Notes: a model not told the origin generated them from the letters alone. DNA of 49,147 nucleotides from Bacillus sp. V59.32b (GCF_003429085.1 NZ_QVTC01000081.1:1-49147); one strand, 5' to 3'. Shown: positions 21,393 to 34,975, counted from the stretch's first letter. A program made the numbers and translations.

Positions 21393-21398
21393 TATAAT
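21393..21398 (+). promoter_or_regulatory. -10 box of the pcrA promoter
   Basis: A perfect TATAAT lies 37 bases before the pcrA ATG; the -35 element is weak. The LexA box begins 5 bases downstream, over the expected start point. Confidence 0.6.
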
Positions 21399-21402
21399 TA
21401 AA

Positions 21403-21416
21403 GGAACAAATGTTCG
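21403..21416. promoter_or_regulatory. LexA (SOS) box before pcrA
   Basis: GGAACAAATGTTCG has the intact core GAAC-N4-GTTC of the Bacillus SOS box CGAACNNNNGTTCG. It overlaps the likely transcription start of pcrA, a good repressing position. In B. subtilis the pcrA operon is counted among LexA targets (recalled knowledge). Confidence 0.7.
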
Positions 21417-21434
21417 AACAGGGGCGGTGTTTTC

Positions 21435-25707
<4,273 letters not shown>

Positions 25708-25721
25708 GAGGGTGTAAAACC

Positions 25722-26894
25722 ATGAAAAAAATCTCCTTTATCGGACTCGCTGTTCTGCTTCTTCTCTCGGGGTGTGCCCCAAGATTTGAGAAGCAGGAGG
25801 AAGTAGTCCAGGATGCAGACACAGATAAATCAAAGGAGACTGCGATTATACCAAAGTATAATATTTCCGATAAATTTTACCGGGCTATTCTGCCATTTGA
25901 GCCGGCAAAAGCAAGGGGTCTGGTCGTCTCTAACTTAAATACGCGTTATGACATTGAAGAATTTGAGACAGGCCTGATGCGGGTTGCCCAGAAACAATTC
26001 GATCCTGATCAATATTTGTTCCAGGAAGGACAGAATCTGGGTAAGAAAACAGTAAACCTCTGGCTAAACCGAAAATTTACAGACGCTCAATTAAAGCAAG
26101 AGAATCTGGAGCCGGAGGATAATATTGGGCTGAATCCTTTGGATCCCGGCAAAGGCGATATTGATAAACGCAATGAAGCGAACCCGATTTATTTAGCGCA
26201 CATCCTCGAGCACGATTATTTAGTTAAGAACAAAGATAATAAGGTGGCCCTTGGCGGTGTCGTGATCGGCCTTGCGCTTAATTCCATCAATTATTATCAA
26301 AAAGAGGAATTCGGAGCGACTTACAGCAATGAGATAAAAAACATTGAAGCAGAAGGAAGAAAAATAGCCCAGGAAGTACTAAAGAGATTACGGCAGATGG
26401 AAGGCTTGGAAGAAGTTCCGATCACCATCGCCTTGTTTAAACAAAATGAAAAATCTTCGGTCGTACCGGGCAATTTCATTTCCTATACGAATATCGATCA
26501 AGGAAGCAACCAAATCGGCAAATGGGAAAAAGTGAATGAAAAGTATTATATTTTTCCAGCAGATGATAAAACAAAGAATAAATTTCGCACAGATTCGAAT
26601 GCCTTTGACGGCTTTAAGCAGGATGTGGAAAAATACTTTCCAAACTTCAACGGTGTGGTTGGACGAGCCTTTTATGCAGAAGACCAGCTGCAGGAGCTTG
26701 ACATAAACATTCCTATTCAGTTTTATGGTCAATCGGAAGCAGTGAGCTTCACACAATATGTAACAGGGCTTGTTATGCAGCATTTTCCGGATTATGTTTC
26801 GGTGCAGGTATCGATTACTTCAGTAAATGGTCCTGAAGCATTAATTGTCCGTAAAGCAGATCAAGAGGAGCCATTCGTTCATATTTATAACTAA
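25722..26894 (+). CDS. camS: CamS-family lipoprotein (sex pheromone precursor family)
   Basis: A 390-residue lipoprotein with signal peptide MKKISFIGLAVLLLL and lipobox LSG-C19. The family is named for staphylococcal CamS, whose signal peptide yields the cAM373 pheromone; B. subtilis YerH is the orthologue by position. The mature domain has VPGNFISYTNIDQGSNQIG and WLNRKFTDAQ. Its own function is not known. It is 14 bases after ligA and ends the pcrA-ligA-camS unit. Confidence 0.9.
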   Translation: MKKISFIGLAVLLLLSGCAPRFEKQEEVVQDADTDKSKETAIIPKYNISDKFYRAILPFEPAKARGLVVSNLNTRYDIEEFETGLMRVAQKQFDPDQYLFQEGQNLGKKTVNLWLNRKFTDAQLKQENLEPEDNIGLNPLDPGKGDIDKRNEANPIYLAHILEHDYLVKNKDNKVALGGVVIGLALNSINYYQKEEFGATYSNEIKNIEAEGRKIAQEVLKRLRQMEGLEEVPITIALFKQNEKSSVVPGNFISYTNIDQGSNQIGKWEKVNEKYYIFPADDKTKNKFRTDSNAFDGFKQDVEKYFPNFNGVVGRAFYAEDQLQELDINIPIQFYGQSEAVSFTQYVTGLVMQHFPDYVSVQVSITSVNGPEALIVRKADQEEPFVHIYN

Positions 26895-26899
26895 TGATT

Positions 26900-26920
26900 G
26901 CCCGCCTCGTGCGGGCTTTT
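26900..26920 (+). terminator. Terminator after camS
   Basis: GCCCGC-CTCGT-GCGGGC stem-loop followed by TTTT, immediately after the camS stop. Confidence 0.9.
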
Positions 26921-27057
26921 GCTTTGAAAAAACTATATAAACGAGTTCGCAATATTTAAAATTATTCTATTATTTATACTAGTTGTAACTCTTGGATTGC
27001 ATCAGGTAGAATAGTAGGTGGGTGAAAAATGAAGCTATAATATTGGAGGGGAATTAC

Positions 27058-28605
27058 TTGGTACAACCATACAAGCATGAACCGTTTACTGACTTCTCTC
27101 AGGAAACTAACAAAAATGATTATCTAACAGGTTTAAAGACAGTTAACACATATTTAGGGCAAGATTATGATTTAGTCATCGGCGGAGAACGGATTTCCAC
27201 TGACGATAAAATCGTTTCTTTCAACCCTGCCAATAAAGAAGAAATCATCGGCCGCGTGTCTAAGGCAGACCGCGAGCTGGCTGAAAAAGCAATGAAAGCA
27301 GCAGACGAAGCATTTAACACTTGGAAGAAGGTTAAATCGGAAGTACGGGCTGATGTCCTGTTCAAGGCTGCAGCCATCATCCGCCGCCGCAAGCATGAGT
27401 TCTCTGCACTGCTAACAAAAGAAGCAGGCAAGCCATGGAATGAAGCGGATGCAGATACAGCAGAAGCGATTGACTTCCTCGAGTTCTACGCTCGCCAAAT
27501 GCTGAAATTAAAAGACGGAATTCCTGTTCAAAGCAGACCGAATGAATATAACCGTTATGATTATATTCCGCTAGGTGTCGGGATTATCATTTCCCCATGG
27601 AACTTCCCGTTTGCAATCATGGCTGGTACGACAGTGGCTGCGATCGTAACAGGAAACACCGTTTTGTTAAAACCGGCTTCGACTACTCCTGTAGTTGCGG
27701 CTAAGTTTGTCGAAGTCATGGAAGAAGCAGGACTTCCAAAAGGAGTTCTTAATTTTGTACCGGGAAGTGGCGCAGAGGTTGGGGACTATTTAGTTGATCA
27801 TCCGCGTACACGCTTTGTATCGTTCACAGGTTCCCGTGAGGTCGGTACTCGCATTTTTGAACGCGCATCAAAAGTAAATGAAGGCCAAATTTGGCTGAAG
27901 CGCGTCATCGCGGAAATGGGCGGCAAGGACACAATGGTTGTTGATAAAGAAGCGGATCTTGAATTGGCAGCTCAATCCATTGTAAAATCAGCATTCGGAT
28001 TCTCCGGTCAGAAATGTTCTGCATGTTCACGCGCGGTTATCGTGGAAGACGTGTATGATCAAGTATTGAACCGTGCTGTTGAGTTAACGAAGGAATTGTC
28101 AATCGGAAACCCTGAAGATCAATCTAATTTCATGGGGCCGGTTATCGACCAGAATGCATATAAGAAAATCATGGAGTATATTGAAATTGGAAAAACAGAA
28201 GGTAAGCTAATGGCAGGCGGAGAAGGCGATGATTCAACTGGATTCTTCGTGAAGCCGACGATTATTGCCGATCTTGATCCGAAAGCCCGCTTAATGCAAG
28301 AAGAGATCTTCGGCCCTGTTGTTGGGTTTGCTAAAGCAACAGACTTCGATCATGCTTTAGAAATTGCCAATAACACGGAATATGGCTTAACCGGTGCGGT
28401 CATTACCAGCAACCGTGAGAACATGGAAAAAGCGCGCGAAGACTTCCATGTCGGAAATCTATACTTCAACCGCGGCTGCACAGGCGCGATTGTCGGTTAC
28501 CAGCCGTTCGGCGGATTCAATATGTCCGGAACTGACTCAAAAGCAGGCGGACCGGACTACCTAGTCCTTCATATGCAAGGAAAAACCACTTCAGAGATGT
28601 ACTAA
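27058..28605 (+). CDS. rocA: L-glutamate gamma-semialdehyde (P5C) dehydrogenase
   Basis: A 515-residue NAD-dependent aldehyde dehydrogenase oxidising pyrroline-5-carboxylate/glutamate semialdehyde to glutamate in proline and arginine breakdown. The catalytic cysteine is C320 (GQKCSACS) and the general base E286 (IAEMGGKD). The start is TTG 27058 ([13 protein letters not shown]), 6 bases after TTGGAGGGG, matching the B. subtilis RocA/PutC N-terminus; the GTG-less extension to 27022 overlaps the ribosome site. It stands alone here, without proline dehydrogenase. It could equally be called pruA or putC. Confidence 0.93.
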   Translation: MVQPYKHEPFTDFSQETNKNDYLTGLKTVNTYLGQDYDLVIGGERISTDDKIVSFNPANKEEIIGRVSKADRELAEKAMKAADEAFNTWKKVKSEVRADVLFKAAAIIRRRKHEFSALLTKEAGKPWNEADADTAEAIDFLEFYARQMLKLKDGIPVQSRPNEYNRYDYIPLGVGIIISPWNFPFAIMAGTTVAAIVTGNTVLLKPASTTPVVAAKFVEVMEEAGLPKGVLNFVPGSGAEVGDYLVDHPRTRFVSFTGSREVGTRIFERASKVNEGQIWLKRVIAEMGGKDTMVVDKEADLELAAQSIVKSAFGFSGQKCSACSRAVIVEDVYDQVLNRAVELTKELSIGNPEDQSNFMGPVIDQNAYKKIMEYIEIGKTEGKLMAGGEGDDSTGFFVKPTIIADLDPKARLMQEEIFGPVVGFAKATDFDHALEIANNTEYGLTGAVITSNRENMEKAREDFHVGNLYFNRGCTGAIVGYQPFGGFNMSGTDSKAGGPDYLVLHMQGKTTSEMY

Positions 28606-28613
28606 GAAATACA

Positions 28614-28643
28614 GGCCTTCCCGCTAGTGTGGGGAGGTTTTTT
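28614..28643 (+). terminator. Terminator after rocA
   Basis: CCTTCCC pairs with GGGGAGG (one G-T pair) around an 8-base loop and is followed by six T. Confidence 0.8.
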
Positions 28644-28671
28644 GAATCTAATATGGCTCGGGGAATTTGAT

Positions 28672-28790
28672 TTAAGTGAAGATATGGACCACTTAAGCGA
28701 AAAGGCGGATCATTCAAGCGAAAGTTGGTGTAACTTACGCGAAAAGTTAGTCCATTTACGCGAAAAACTCCCTTCATTTAAGCGAAAGTC
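28672..28790 (-). repeat. 21-bp repeat array, inverted TTTCGCTTAAATC family (6 units)
   Basis: TTAAGCGAAA-type cores at 28672, 28693, 28714, 28735, 28756 and 28778 are 21-22 bases apart. They are the reverse complement of the arrays at 202 and 3609. The region from here to 29020 holds no gene that I can support. Confidence 0.8.
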
Positions 28791-29021
28791 ATTTTCCCAT
28801 CCTGACACAGGGTAACACCCTTAATAAGAAAGTGGTTGTCGATAGGTGCATATCACCGTCTATTTATAAGGTCTTTGGCTAATTTAATTGCGGAACCGAC
28901 TTCTTTCAATATTTCCCGGACAATATTTGCGGTATTTCTATTTAAAGAATAATTTATCTGCTACTTTCTGTCATTTTAACAGAACCAATTGCACAACTAC
29001 TAGATCAAAAACAGCTGGCTG

Positions 29022-29051
29022 TTGCTTTACTGCTGAAAAGTTTGTTATGAT
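29022..29051 (+). promoter_or_regulatory. Candidate promoter of gatCAB
   Basis: TTGCTT (29022-29027) and TATGAT (29046-29051) with an 18-base spacer. The transcript would begin near 29058 and include the hairpins at 29065 and 29102. Confidence 0.5.
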
Positions 29052-29101
29052 TTATTTAATTGCTTTCGGGCAAATCCCGAAATATAGTTAACTACAAATG
29101 A

Positions 29102-29126
29102 CGGCTTAGCGAAAGCCGGTTTTTTA
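29102..29126 (+). terminator. Terminator-like hairpin 20 bases upstream of gatC
   Basis: CGGCTT-AGCGA-AAGCCG followed by a G and six T makes a typical intrinsic terminator. It ends only 8 bases before the gatC ribosome site, so it may act inside the gatCAB leader. A second hairpin, TTTCGGG/CCCGAAA, lies at 29065-29083. Confidence 0.65.
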
Positions 29127-29146
29127 ATTTATTGGAGGTGGAGAGC

Positions 29147-29437
29147 GTGTCGCGTATTTCAATGGATCAAGTAAAACATGTGGCTCATTTGGCACGGCTT
29201 GGGATTACTGAGCAAGAAGCTGAAAAGTTTACAAAACAACTCGATCAAATCATTTCTTTCGCGGAGCAGCTTAATGAGCTTGATACGGAAAATGTGGAGC
29301 CGACTTCTCATGTTTTAGACATAAAAAATGTCATGAGAGAAGATGTTGCAAAGCAAGGGCTGCCTGTTGAAGAAGTATTGAAAAATGCTCCGGACAGCAA
29401 GGATGGACAAATCCGTGTTCCGTCGATTTTGGATTAA
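29147..29437 (+). CDS. gatC: Asp/Glu-tRNA amidotransferase subunit C
   Basis: A 96-residue subunit that stabilises GatA-GatB in the amidotransferase converting Glu-tRNA(Gln) to Gln-tRNA(Gln). Start GTG 29147 ([18 protein letters not shown]) follows TTGGAGGTGG and gives the B. subtilis length; the in-frame TTG at 29132 overlaps the ribosome site. The C-terminus [11 protein letters not shown] is typical. First of three genes in the gat operon. Confidence 0.95.
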   Translation: MSRISMDQVKHVAHLARLGITEQEAEKFTKQLDQIISFAEQLNELDTENVEPTSHVLDIKNVMREDVAKQGLPVEEVLKNAPDSKDGQIRVPSILD

Positions 29438-29449
29438 GGAGGGGAAATC

Positions 29450-30907
29450 ATGTCATTGTTTGAACATAAAGTTTCAAAGCTTCATGAGCTTTTACATAAG
29501 AAAGAAATCTCAGTAACCGATCTCGTCAGTGAATCATACAAACAGATCGGCCAGGTGGAAGACAAGGTGAAATCCTTTCTGACACTTAATGAAGAAAATG
29601 CCAGAACCCATGCACAAGAGCTTGACGACAGGCTCGTAAAAGGAGAACACACAAGTATCCTAGCGGGCATGCCGATTGGAGTAAAGGATAACATCGTTAC
29701 GAAAAATCTTCGGACAACCTCTGGCAGTAAAATTCTCGAAAACTTTGATCCTATTTATGATGCGACCGTTGTCGAAAAGCTGCAGCAAGCAGAAACGGTT
29801 ACAATCGGTAAATTGAATATGGATGAGTTTGCGATGGGTTCATCGAATGAAAACTCGGCTTATCAAGTTACCCGTAATCCGTGGAATCTGGAATACGTTC
29901 CAGGAGGATCTTCAGGTGGTTCCGCTGCCTCTGTGGCTGCTGGTGAAGTATTGTTTTCCCTCGGATCCGATACAGGAGGTTCCATCCGCCAGCCAGCAGC
30001 ATATTGCGGTGTGGTCGGTTTGAAGCCAACATACGGCCGTGTGTCCCGATTCGGATTGATTGCATTTGCGTCGTCCCTTGACCAAATCGGCCCTATCACA
30101 AACACGGTTGAGGACAATGCTTACCTGCTCGAAGCCATTTCTGGTGTGGATCATATGGATTCTACTTCCGCTAATGTAGATGTTCCAAATTTCGTGAATT
30201 CCTTAACAGGGGATATTAAAGGTCTAAAAATCGCTGTTCCTAAAGAATATTTAGGTGAGGGTGTAAATGAAGAAGCGAAAAACTCGGTTCTTGAAGCGTT
30301 AAAGGTGCTCGAAAAGCTTGGCGCAACTTGGGAAGAAGTCTCGCTGCCGCACTCTAAATATGCGCTGGCTACCTACTATCTGCTTTCTTCCTCAGAGGCG
30401 TCGGCAAACCTTTCCCGGTTCGATGGCGTCCGTTACGGCTATCGCACCGACAATGCAGCCAATTTGATCGAAATGTACAAGCAAACCCGTGCGGAAGGCT
30501 TTGGCGATGAAGTAAAACGTCGGATCATGCTAGGTACCTTCTCGCTAAGCTCTGGATACTATGATGCTTATTATAAAAAAGCGCAAAAAGCCCGTACGTT
30601 GATTAAAAAAGACTTTGATGACGTGTTCCAGAAATATGATGTCATCATCGGACCGACAACACCAACTCCGGCATTTAAAATAGGTGAAAAAACAAGCGAC
30701 CCGTTAACGATGTACGCAAACGATATTTTGACGATTCCGGTGAACCTTGCCGGGGTCCCGGCGATTTCCGTGCCATGCGGCTTCGCAAATGGCCTTCCGC
30801 TTGGGTTGCAGATAATCGGCAAGCACTTTGATGAAAGCACAATTTACCGCACGGCTCATGCGTTTGAGCAGGCGACTGATTTCCATAAACAAAGACCACA
30901 GCTGTAA
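29450..30907 (+). CDS. gatA: Glutamyl-tRNA(Gln) amidotransferase subunit A
   Basis: A 485-residue amidase-signature enzyme that frees ammonia from glutamine and passes it to GatB. The Ser-cisSer-Lys triad is visible: K79 (VKDNI), S154 ([10 protein letters not shown]) and S178 ([11 protein letters not shown]). Ribosome site GGAGGGG, 12 bases after gatC. Confidence 0.97.
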   Translation: MSLFEHKVSKLHELLHKKEISVTDLVSESYKQIGQVEDKVKSFLTLNEENARTHAQELDDRLVKGEHTSILAGMPIGVKDNIVTKNLRTTSGSKILENFDPIYDATVVEKLQQAETVTIGKLNMDEFAMGSSNENSAYQVTRNPWNLEYVPGGSSGGSAASVAAGEVLFSLGSDTGGSIRQPAAYCGVVGLKPTYGRVSRFGLIAFASSLDQIGPITNTVEDNAYLLEAISGVDHMDSTSANVDVPNFVNSLTGDIKGLKIAVPKEYLGEGVNEEAKNSVLEALKVLEKLGATWEEVSLPHSKYALATYYLLSSSEASANLSRFDGVRYGYRTDNAANLIEMYKQTRAEGFGDEVKRRIMLGTFSLSSGYYDAYYKKAQKARTLIKKDFDDVFQKYDVIIGPTTPTPAFKIGEKTSDPLTMYANDILTIPVNLAGVPAISVPCGFANGLPLGLQIIGKHFDESTIYRTAHAFEQATDFHKQRPQL

Positions 30908-30920
30908 GGGGTGAAAAATG

Positions 30921-32351
30921 ATGAGCTATGAAACGGTAATTGGCCTTGAAGTACACGTAGAATTAAAAACAGACTCGAAAATTTTCTCGGCGAGCCCGAA
31001 CCATTTCGGAGCGGCACCGAATACGAATACGACTGTAGTCGACCTCGGCTATCCGGGTGTGCTGCCGGTACTAAACAAAAAGGTGGTTGATTTCGCGATG
31101 AAGGCTTCGATGGCATTGAACTGCGAAATTGCGACCGAAACGAAATTCGACCGAAAAAACTATTTTTATCCGGACAATCCAAAGGCGTATCAAATTTCCC
31201 AATTCGACAAACCGATTGGTGAGAATGGCTGGATTGAAATAGAAGTCGACGGAAAGAAAAAGAAAATCGGCATTACGCGCATCCACATGGAAGAAGATGC
31301 AGGTAAGCTAACACATACAGGGGACGGCTATTCTCTATGTGATTATAACCGCCAGGGAACACCGCTTGTTGAGATCGTTTCCGAGCCTGACATTACATCT
31401 CCGGAAGAGGCGTATGCTTATTTGGAGAAATTGAAATCAATCATCCAGTATACCGGAGTTTCTGATTGTAAAATGGAAGAAGGCTCCTTAAGATGTGACG
31501 CGAATATCTCGCTTCGCCCGGTTGGCCAAAAGGAATTTGGCACGAAGACAGAGTTAAAGAACCTAAACTCCTTCAACTTTGTCCGCAAAGGCCTTGAGTT
31601 TGAAGAAAAACGCCAGGAAGAAGTATTGAGCTCCGGGGGCGTAATTGAACAGGAAACGCGACGTTTTGATGAGGCGACCGGGAAAACAATCTTGATGCGT
31701 GTTAAAGAAGGATCGGATGATTATCGCTACTTCCCTGAGCCCGACCTATTGGATCTGTACATTGATGAAGATTGGAAAGCGCGTATTCGTGCGGAAATCC
31801 CGGAGCTTCCGGACGAGCGAAAGAAGCGTTATATGGAAGAGCTCGGCCTGTCTTCGTATGATGCAGCTGTTTTAACGGTTACGAAGGAAACGGCTGACTT
31901 CTTTGAAGCAGCTGTCGCTAAGGGTGCGGATGCAAAACAGGCGTCCAACTGGATCATGGGTGAGCTTTCTGCCTATTTGAATGCGGAAGGAAAAGAACTG
32001 CATGACGTGGCCCTAACGCCGGAGTCGCTTGCCGGGATGATCAAGCTGATCGAAAATGGCACGATTTCATCAAAAATTGCTAAGCAAGTCTTTAAGGAAT
32101 TGATTGAAAACGGTGGGGATGCCGAGACGGTCGTCAAGGAAAAGGGCCTTGTCCAGATTTCGGACGAAGGTGCATTAAAGAAAATTGTCGACGAAGCATT
32201 GGATAACAATCCGCAATCTATTGATGATTTTAAAAATGGAAAACAAAAAGCGATCGGCTTCCTGGTCGGCCAGATTATGAAAGCAACAAAAGGACAGGCG
32301 AATCCGCAGCTCGTCAATAAAATTCTTCTAGAGGAAATACAGAAGCGATAA
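30921..32351 (+). CDS. gatB: Aspartyl/glutamyl-tRNA amidotransferase subunit B
   Basis: A 476-residue subunit that phosphorylates the tRNA-bound glutamate and amidates it with ammonia from GatA. The N-terminus [15 protein letters not shown], the motif [15 protein letters not shown] and the C-terminal YqeY-like tail ([20 protein letters not shown]) are diagnostic. ATG 30918 and ATG 30921 are adjacent; the second gives better spacing to AAGGGGTG and the usual length. Confidence 0.96.
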   Translation: MSYETVIGLEVHVELKTDSKIFSASPNHFGAAPNTNTTVVDLGYPGVLPVLNKKVVDFAMKASMALNCEIATETKFDRKNYFYPDNPKAYQISQFDKPIGENGWIEIEVDGKKKKIGITRIHMEEDAGKLTHTGDGYSLCDYNRQGTPLVEIVSEPDITSPEEAYAYLEKLKSIIQYTGVSDCKMEEGSLRCDANISLRPVGQKEFGTKTELKNLNSFNFVRKGLEFEEKRQEEVLSSGGVIEQETRRFDEATGKTILMRVKEGSDDYRYFPEPDLLDLYIDEDWKARIRAEIPELPDERKKRYMEELGLSSYDAAVLTVTKETADFFEAAVAKGADAKQASNWIMGELSAYLNAEGKELHDVALTPESLAGMIKLIENGTISSKIAKQVFKELIENGGDAETVVKEKGLVQISDEGALKKIVDEALDNNPQSIDDFKNGKQKAIGFLVGQIMKATKGQANPQLVNKILLEEIQKR

Positions 32352-32357
32352 GCAAAG

Positions 32358-32387
32358 GGCCGTATCACTTTATGTGGTGCGGCTTTT
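32358..32387 (+). terminator. Terminator of gatCAB
   Basis: GCCGTATCAC pairs with GTGGTGCGGC (two G-T pairs) with a 6-base loop, then TTTT. Confidence 0.8.
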
Positions 32388-32428
32388 AAATTTCAGCTGA
32401 ATCTGTGAGATAAAAGGGGGAGAAGACT

Positions 32429-32896
32429 ATGATCAAGCTGGCAGATGAAGAAGATATTCATACCGTTCATCAATTGATGCTCGAAGCCTTTGAAGAATAT
32501 CGAAATCTTGATGTTCCTTCCAGCGCCCTGAACGAAACGGTATCTTCTATCGTTCAGTCGATCAAGAGCGGTTCAGAGCAAGCCATTGTTTGTATGGTCG
32601 ACGATGTTCCCGTTGGATCCGCCAGATTTAAATTGGATGACCATTCCCTTTATTTCTCCCGTGTCTCGGTATCGCCACAGGCAAGGGGAAAAGGGGTGGC
32701 GAAATCCATGCTGGTCTGGCTTGAAACGTTTGCTAAGGAAAATAACAAGACGGAAATGGTTTGTAAAGTCCGAATGTCCCTGCCAAGGAACATGAGCCTT
32801 TATCAATCACTCGGTTATGGATTGACGAAGGAAGAAATCCACGCTAATCCTGATGGTTTTCCGGTTAAAACGGCAACGATGAAAAAACGGATATAG
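32429..32896 (+). CDS. GNAT-family N-acetyltransferase
   Basis: A 155-residue protein with the GNAT acetyl-CoA binding motif A, VSPQARGKGVAKSML (about residues 80-94; the Q/RxxGxG/A core is present), and a late SLYQSLGY motif. It acetylates an unknown small molecule or protein amine. The ribosome site AAGGGGGAGAAG is strong. It is a single gene between terminators. Confidence 0.85.
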   Translation: MIKLADEEDIHTVHQLMLEAFEEYRNLDVPSSALNETVSSIVQSIKSGSEQAIVCMVDDVPVGSARFKLDDHSLYFSRVSVSPQARGKGVAKSMLVWLETFAKENNKTEMVCKVRMSLPRNMSLYQSLGYGLTKEEIHANPDGFPVKTATMKKRI

Positions 32897-32914
32897 AGTG
32901 GGCCATTCCCATTT

Positions 32915-32939
32915 GTTTATCTTCCTTACTTAGGGGAAT
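32915..32939 (+). promoter_or_regulatory. Candidate SigB promoter before the 123-residue repeat protein
   Basis: GTTTAT (32915-32920), a 13-base spacer and GGGAAT (32934-32939) match the general-stress consensus GTTTAA-N12-14-GGGTAT at 10 of 12 positions. The gene downstream starts 33 bases later. Confidence 0.4.
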
Positions 32940-32971
32940 AATAACCATATATACTTTGGGAGGGACTAAAA

Positions 32972-33343
32972 ATGGCAAAATCAAAAAATAGTTTGTTAGG
33001 GCTTGCAGTTCTGGGAACCGCAGCATATTTATTTCGAAATAAGGAATCTCGTAACAAAGTAGTGAATAAGCTTCAATCGGTCGTCACACCGGAAACGCGC
33101 GACAAGGTAATGAATAAGCTTCAATCCGTAGTCACACCTGAAACGCGTGAAAAGATTAAGGACCAGGTTCGAACTTTTACAGGAGGCAACGGCTCTCAAG
33201 GCACACAAACACCACAAAGCAAGGATGAAGCGGAACCGAACAGCCAGGCATTGACCACAGCTGAAACGATGAATCAGCAGACAGAGAAATTCCTGGAACC
33301 GGAGGAAAAGAAGGAAGTTACAGAATTAAACGTAACGAAATGA
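32972..33343 (+). CDS. Small hydrophilic protein with 16-residue tandem repeat
   Basis: A 123-residue protein of unknown function. A hydrophobic stretch (LLGLAVLGTAAYLF, residues 8-21) may anchor it, as in YtxH-type stress proteins. It is followed by two nearly identical 16-residue units, VNKLQSVVTPETRDKV and MNKLQSVVTPETREKI, encoded by a 48-bp tandem duplication; the rest is rich in Q, E, K and T. A SigB-like promoter lies upstream. Similarity to YtxH is by general form only. Confidence 0.7.
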   Translation: MAKSKNSLLGLAVLGTAAYLFRNKESRNKVVNKLQSVVTPETRDKVMNKLQSVVTPETREKIKDQVRTFTGGNGSQGTQTPQSKDEAEPNSQALTTAETMNQQTEKFLEPEEKKEVTELNVTK

Positions 33344-33370
33344 AAAATGATATAAAGCTAATTGTAAGTA

Positions 33371-33424
33371 AAAAGGAAAGGAAGTCCAAAAGTTGTTACT
33401 TATTGGACTTCCTCTCCTTTTTTT
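33371..33424 (+). terminator. Terminator after the 16-residue repeat gene
   Basis: An 18-bp stem (AAAGGAAAGGAAGTCCAA with TTGGACTTCCTCTCCTTT, one mismatch) is followed by T. It overlaps the 3' end of the small minus-strand gene, whose stop codon is in the loop. Confidence 0.8.
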
Positions 33425-33536
33425 GATTTTCTTTATTATCTTTCTGTATTTGATTGTCCTCCGGATTATCACCCATTACTTCATAAGAATCTTGGTTATT
33501 CGTCTTGTCATGAGCTTTCTCATTTTTCTCTTTCAT
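33396..33536 (-). CDS. Small hydrophilic protein, 46 residues
   Basis: A short gene with ribosome site AAAGGAGTG and ATG at 33536-33534. The product begins MKEKNEKAHDKTNNQD, contains SYEVMGDNPEDNQ and ends in lysines. It has no hydrophobic segment and is highly charged, in the style of small Bacillus stress or spore proteins. It has a good SigB-type promoter 54-79 bases upstream. I do not recognise a named family. Confidence 0.6.
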   Translation of the reverse strand: MKEKNEKAHDKTNNQDSYEVMGDNPEDNQIQKDNKENQKKERKSNK

Positions 33537-33589
33537 TTTTTAGCACTCCTTTGTGGTTTAAAGTGATATTCTCCCCTTTTATGTACTAT

Positions 33590-33614
33590 ATAACCTATAA
33601 CGAGAGGATTAAAC
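33590..33614 (-). promoter_or_regulatory. Candidate SigB promoter of the 46-residue gene
   Basis: Read on the minus strand: GTTTAA (33614-33609), 13 bases, GGTTAT (33595-33590). This matches GTTTAA-N12-14-GGGTAT at 11 of 12 positions, with the start codon 54 bases below. Confidence 0.5.
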
Positions 33615-33684
33615 AAGGAAAGCTCCTTTAGTTAGATTAATGGTTAATGTATAATATTGGTATATACTGAGGGGGTCTTATGCA

Positions 33685-33879
33685 ATGGTTGGTGAGTTTA
33701 TTTATGGTCTTTTTAGTATTATTCCTATTTTATTCTATCTATTCGTATTGCTTTAAGTATCTATCTAGTTGTTCGAACGATTCGATTCATGAATGAAAAA
33801 ACAAAACTGGATCAACAAAGAAAATGAGAAATTGGATACTCTGATTAAGGTTATTCAAGATAACAAGGATGATCAATAA
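33685..33879 (+). pseudogene. Broken small membrane/coiled-coil gene (DUF4083-like)
   Basis: ATG 33685 behind GAGGGGG opens MVGEFIYGLFSIIPILFYLFVLL, a transmembrane helix, then stops at 33754. A second frame continues with SIYLVVRTIRFMNEKTKLDQQR, and the first frame resumes with NEKLDTLIKVIQDNKDDQ to the stop at 33877. Joined, these make a plausible protein of about 65 residues with an N-terminal helix and a charged coiled coil, resembling DUF4083 proteins. The frame changes twice, the second at an A4 run. Either gene decay or base-call errors. Confidence 0.5.
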
Positions 33880-34102
33880 TTAGTACTGTAAAACAGAAAT
33901 GTGTTATTTCTTAAACAAAGGATATGCTTTCCCTTATAATTCCTCACATCATTAGATTCGCCAACACACACATTATGTTTAGGGGAAAACAGTCCCTATG
34001 TGTCTAAATAGTCCGGCACATGATGTTCGAACAATTCGTTAAATACCCTTCTTTTTACCATATAACGATCATGTGGATCCCATCCAAACGGAGGTGGTCA
34101 TT

Positions 34103-34231
34103 ATGCCAAATGGAAATGGTACTCACGGATATGCGAATGTTGAAAATTTTGATTCAAGAAGAGAAGTGAAGGAGCGGCCAAGCAAGGCTGAATTCAAACA
34201 GAAAGCGACTTTGAAAAGAAACAACAAATAA
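34103..34231 (+). CDS. Small basic protein, 42 residues
   Basis: ATG 34103 follows the strong ribosome site CGGAGGTGG. The product begins MPNGNGTHGYANVENFDS and ends KQKATLKRNNK: hydrophilic, basic, no membrane segment. A perfect terminator follows. It resembles small spore-associated Bacillus proteins in size and composition, but I cannot assign it to a family. Confidence 0.6.
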   Translation: MPNGNGTHGYANVENFDSRREVKERPSKAEFKQKATLKRNNK

Positions 34232-34252
34232 TCTATAAAGTTTAGTCAATTA

Positions 34253-34283
34253 GCCTCAACAGGAAATCCTGTTGGGGTTTTTC
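34253..34283 (+). terminator. Terminator after the 42-residue gene
   Basis: CCTCAACAGGA pairs with TCCTGTTGGGG (one G-T pair) around a tiny loop; five T follow. Confidence 0.85.
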
Positions 34284-34385
34284 GTGTATGCTCTTAATTC
34301 ACTTCAGGCCTAGGGCTTTCTACATGTATAGTTCTTGTTTCGTTGAGGGAAAATACATCTGATTACGGACCACGGAGGTGATTAA

Positions 34386-34610
34386 ATGGAAAATAAAAGC
34401 TTGGGGTATCATGAAACAATGGAATTACATGAGATGCTTAATTTTAAAACGACATGTGTAGTCAAATCCAAGATGATGTCGGGGGTCGTATTCGATCAGG
34501 ATCTTAAGGCATTAATGGAAAAAGACGTTCAACAATCGCTACAAGCACTACAAGATCTGCAAAATCTATATAAAATCCCAAACCCGGTAAACGGAGGTGA
34601 ACTGCATTGA
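34386..34610 (+). CDS. CotF-like spore coat protein, small partner (YraG/YraE-like)
   Basis: A 74-residue protein starting MENKSLGYHETMELHEML. The pattern G-x-HE-x-x-E-x-HE, then FKTTCVVKSKMM and DVQQSLQALQDL, is that of the N-terminal half of CotF, which in B. subtilis is split in the small YraE/YraG proteins. It overlaps the next gene by 4 bases (ATTGA region), so the pair is coupled. Probably deposited in the spore coat, made in the mother cell. A homologue lies inverted at 36652-36840. Confidence 0.75.
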   Translation: MENKSLGYHETMELHEMLNFKTTCVVKSKMMSGVVFDQDLKALMEKDVQQSLQALQDLQNLYKIPNPVNGGELH

Positions 34611-34975
34611 TTAATGATTACTTAGAAGTCGAAAACGCAGAAGGCATGCCCGAGATGGCTGATTCCGCATTAGCATTGGAATTTTTATTAAGCATAAAAA
34701 GCGGTGTTCGGAATGCAGCCTATGCGATCACGGAGTCAAGAACGCCAGAGGTCAGGAACGCGTTCCGCAATCAGATGGAACAGGGGCTTCAGTTGCACGA
34801 AGAGGTAAGCAATTTCATGATGGAAAAGGGATGGCTGCATCCTTACAATGTGGAAGACCAATACCAGATCGATATGAAATCAGTAGAAGCAGTGACAATG
34901 ATCGGGAATTTGAAATTATTCCCTGGCGACACTTCCAGAATGGGTATGATGGCGCAAATCGATTCAGATGAATAA
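34607..34975 (+). CDS. yraF: CotF-family spore coat protein (YraF-like)
   Basis: A 122-residue protein, start TTG 34607 behind CGGAGGTGAA. It matches the C-terminal half of CotF: a helical segment FLLSIKSGVRNAAYAITES, then QLHEEVSNFMMEKGWLHPYNV. Length and position next to the zinc dehydrogenase equal B. subtilis YraF beside AdhB. Likely a structural spore coat component. A divergent paralogue is at 36325-36639. Confidence 0.8.
   Translation: MINDYLEVENAEGMPEMADSALALEFLLSIKSGVRNAAYAITESRTPEVRNAFRNQMEQGLQLHEEVSNFMMEKGWLHPYNVEDQYQIDMKSVEAVTMIGNLKLFPGDTSRMGMMAQIDSDE

Noticed and set aside
26940-27020. Sigma-54 (SigL) promoter before rocA
   Set aside because: TTGTAAC and TTGCA are present, but spacing is wrong and the invariant GG of the -24 box is missing.
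28517-28777. Minus-strand frame with FRVN/FRLN repeats
   Set aside because: Runs antisense through the rocA end, its terminator and the inverted 21-bp array; same artefact as at 187-381.
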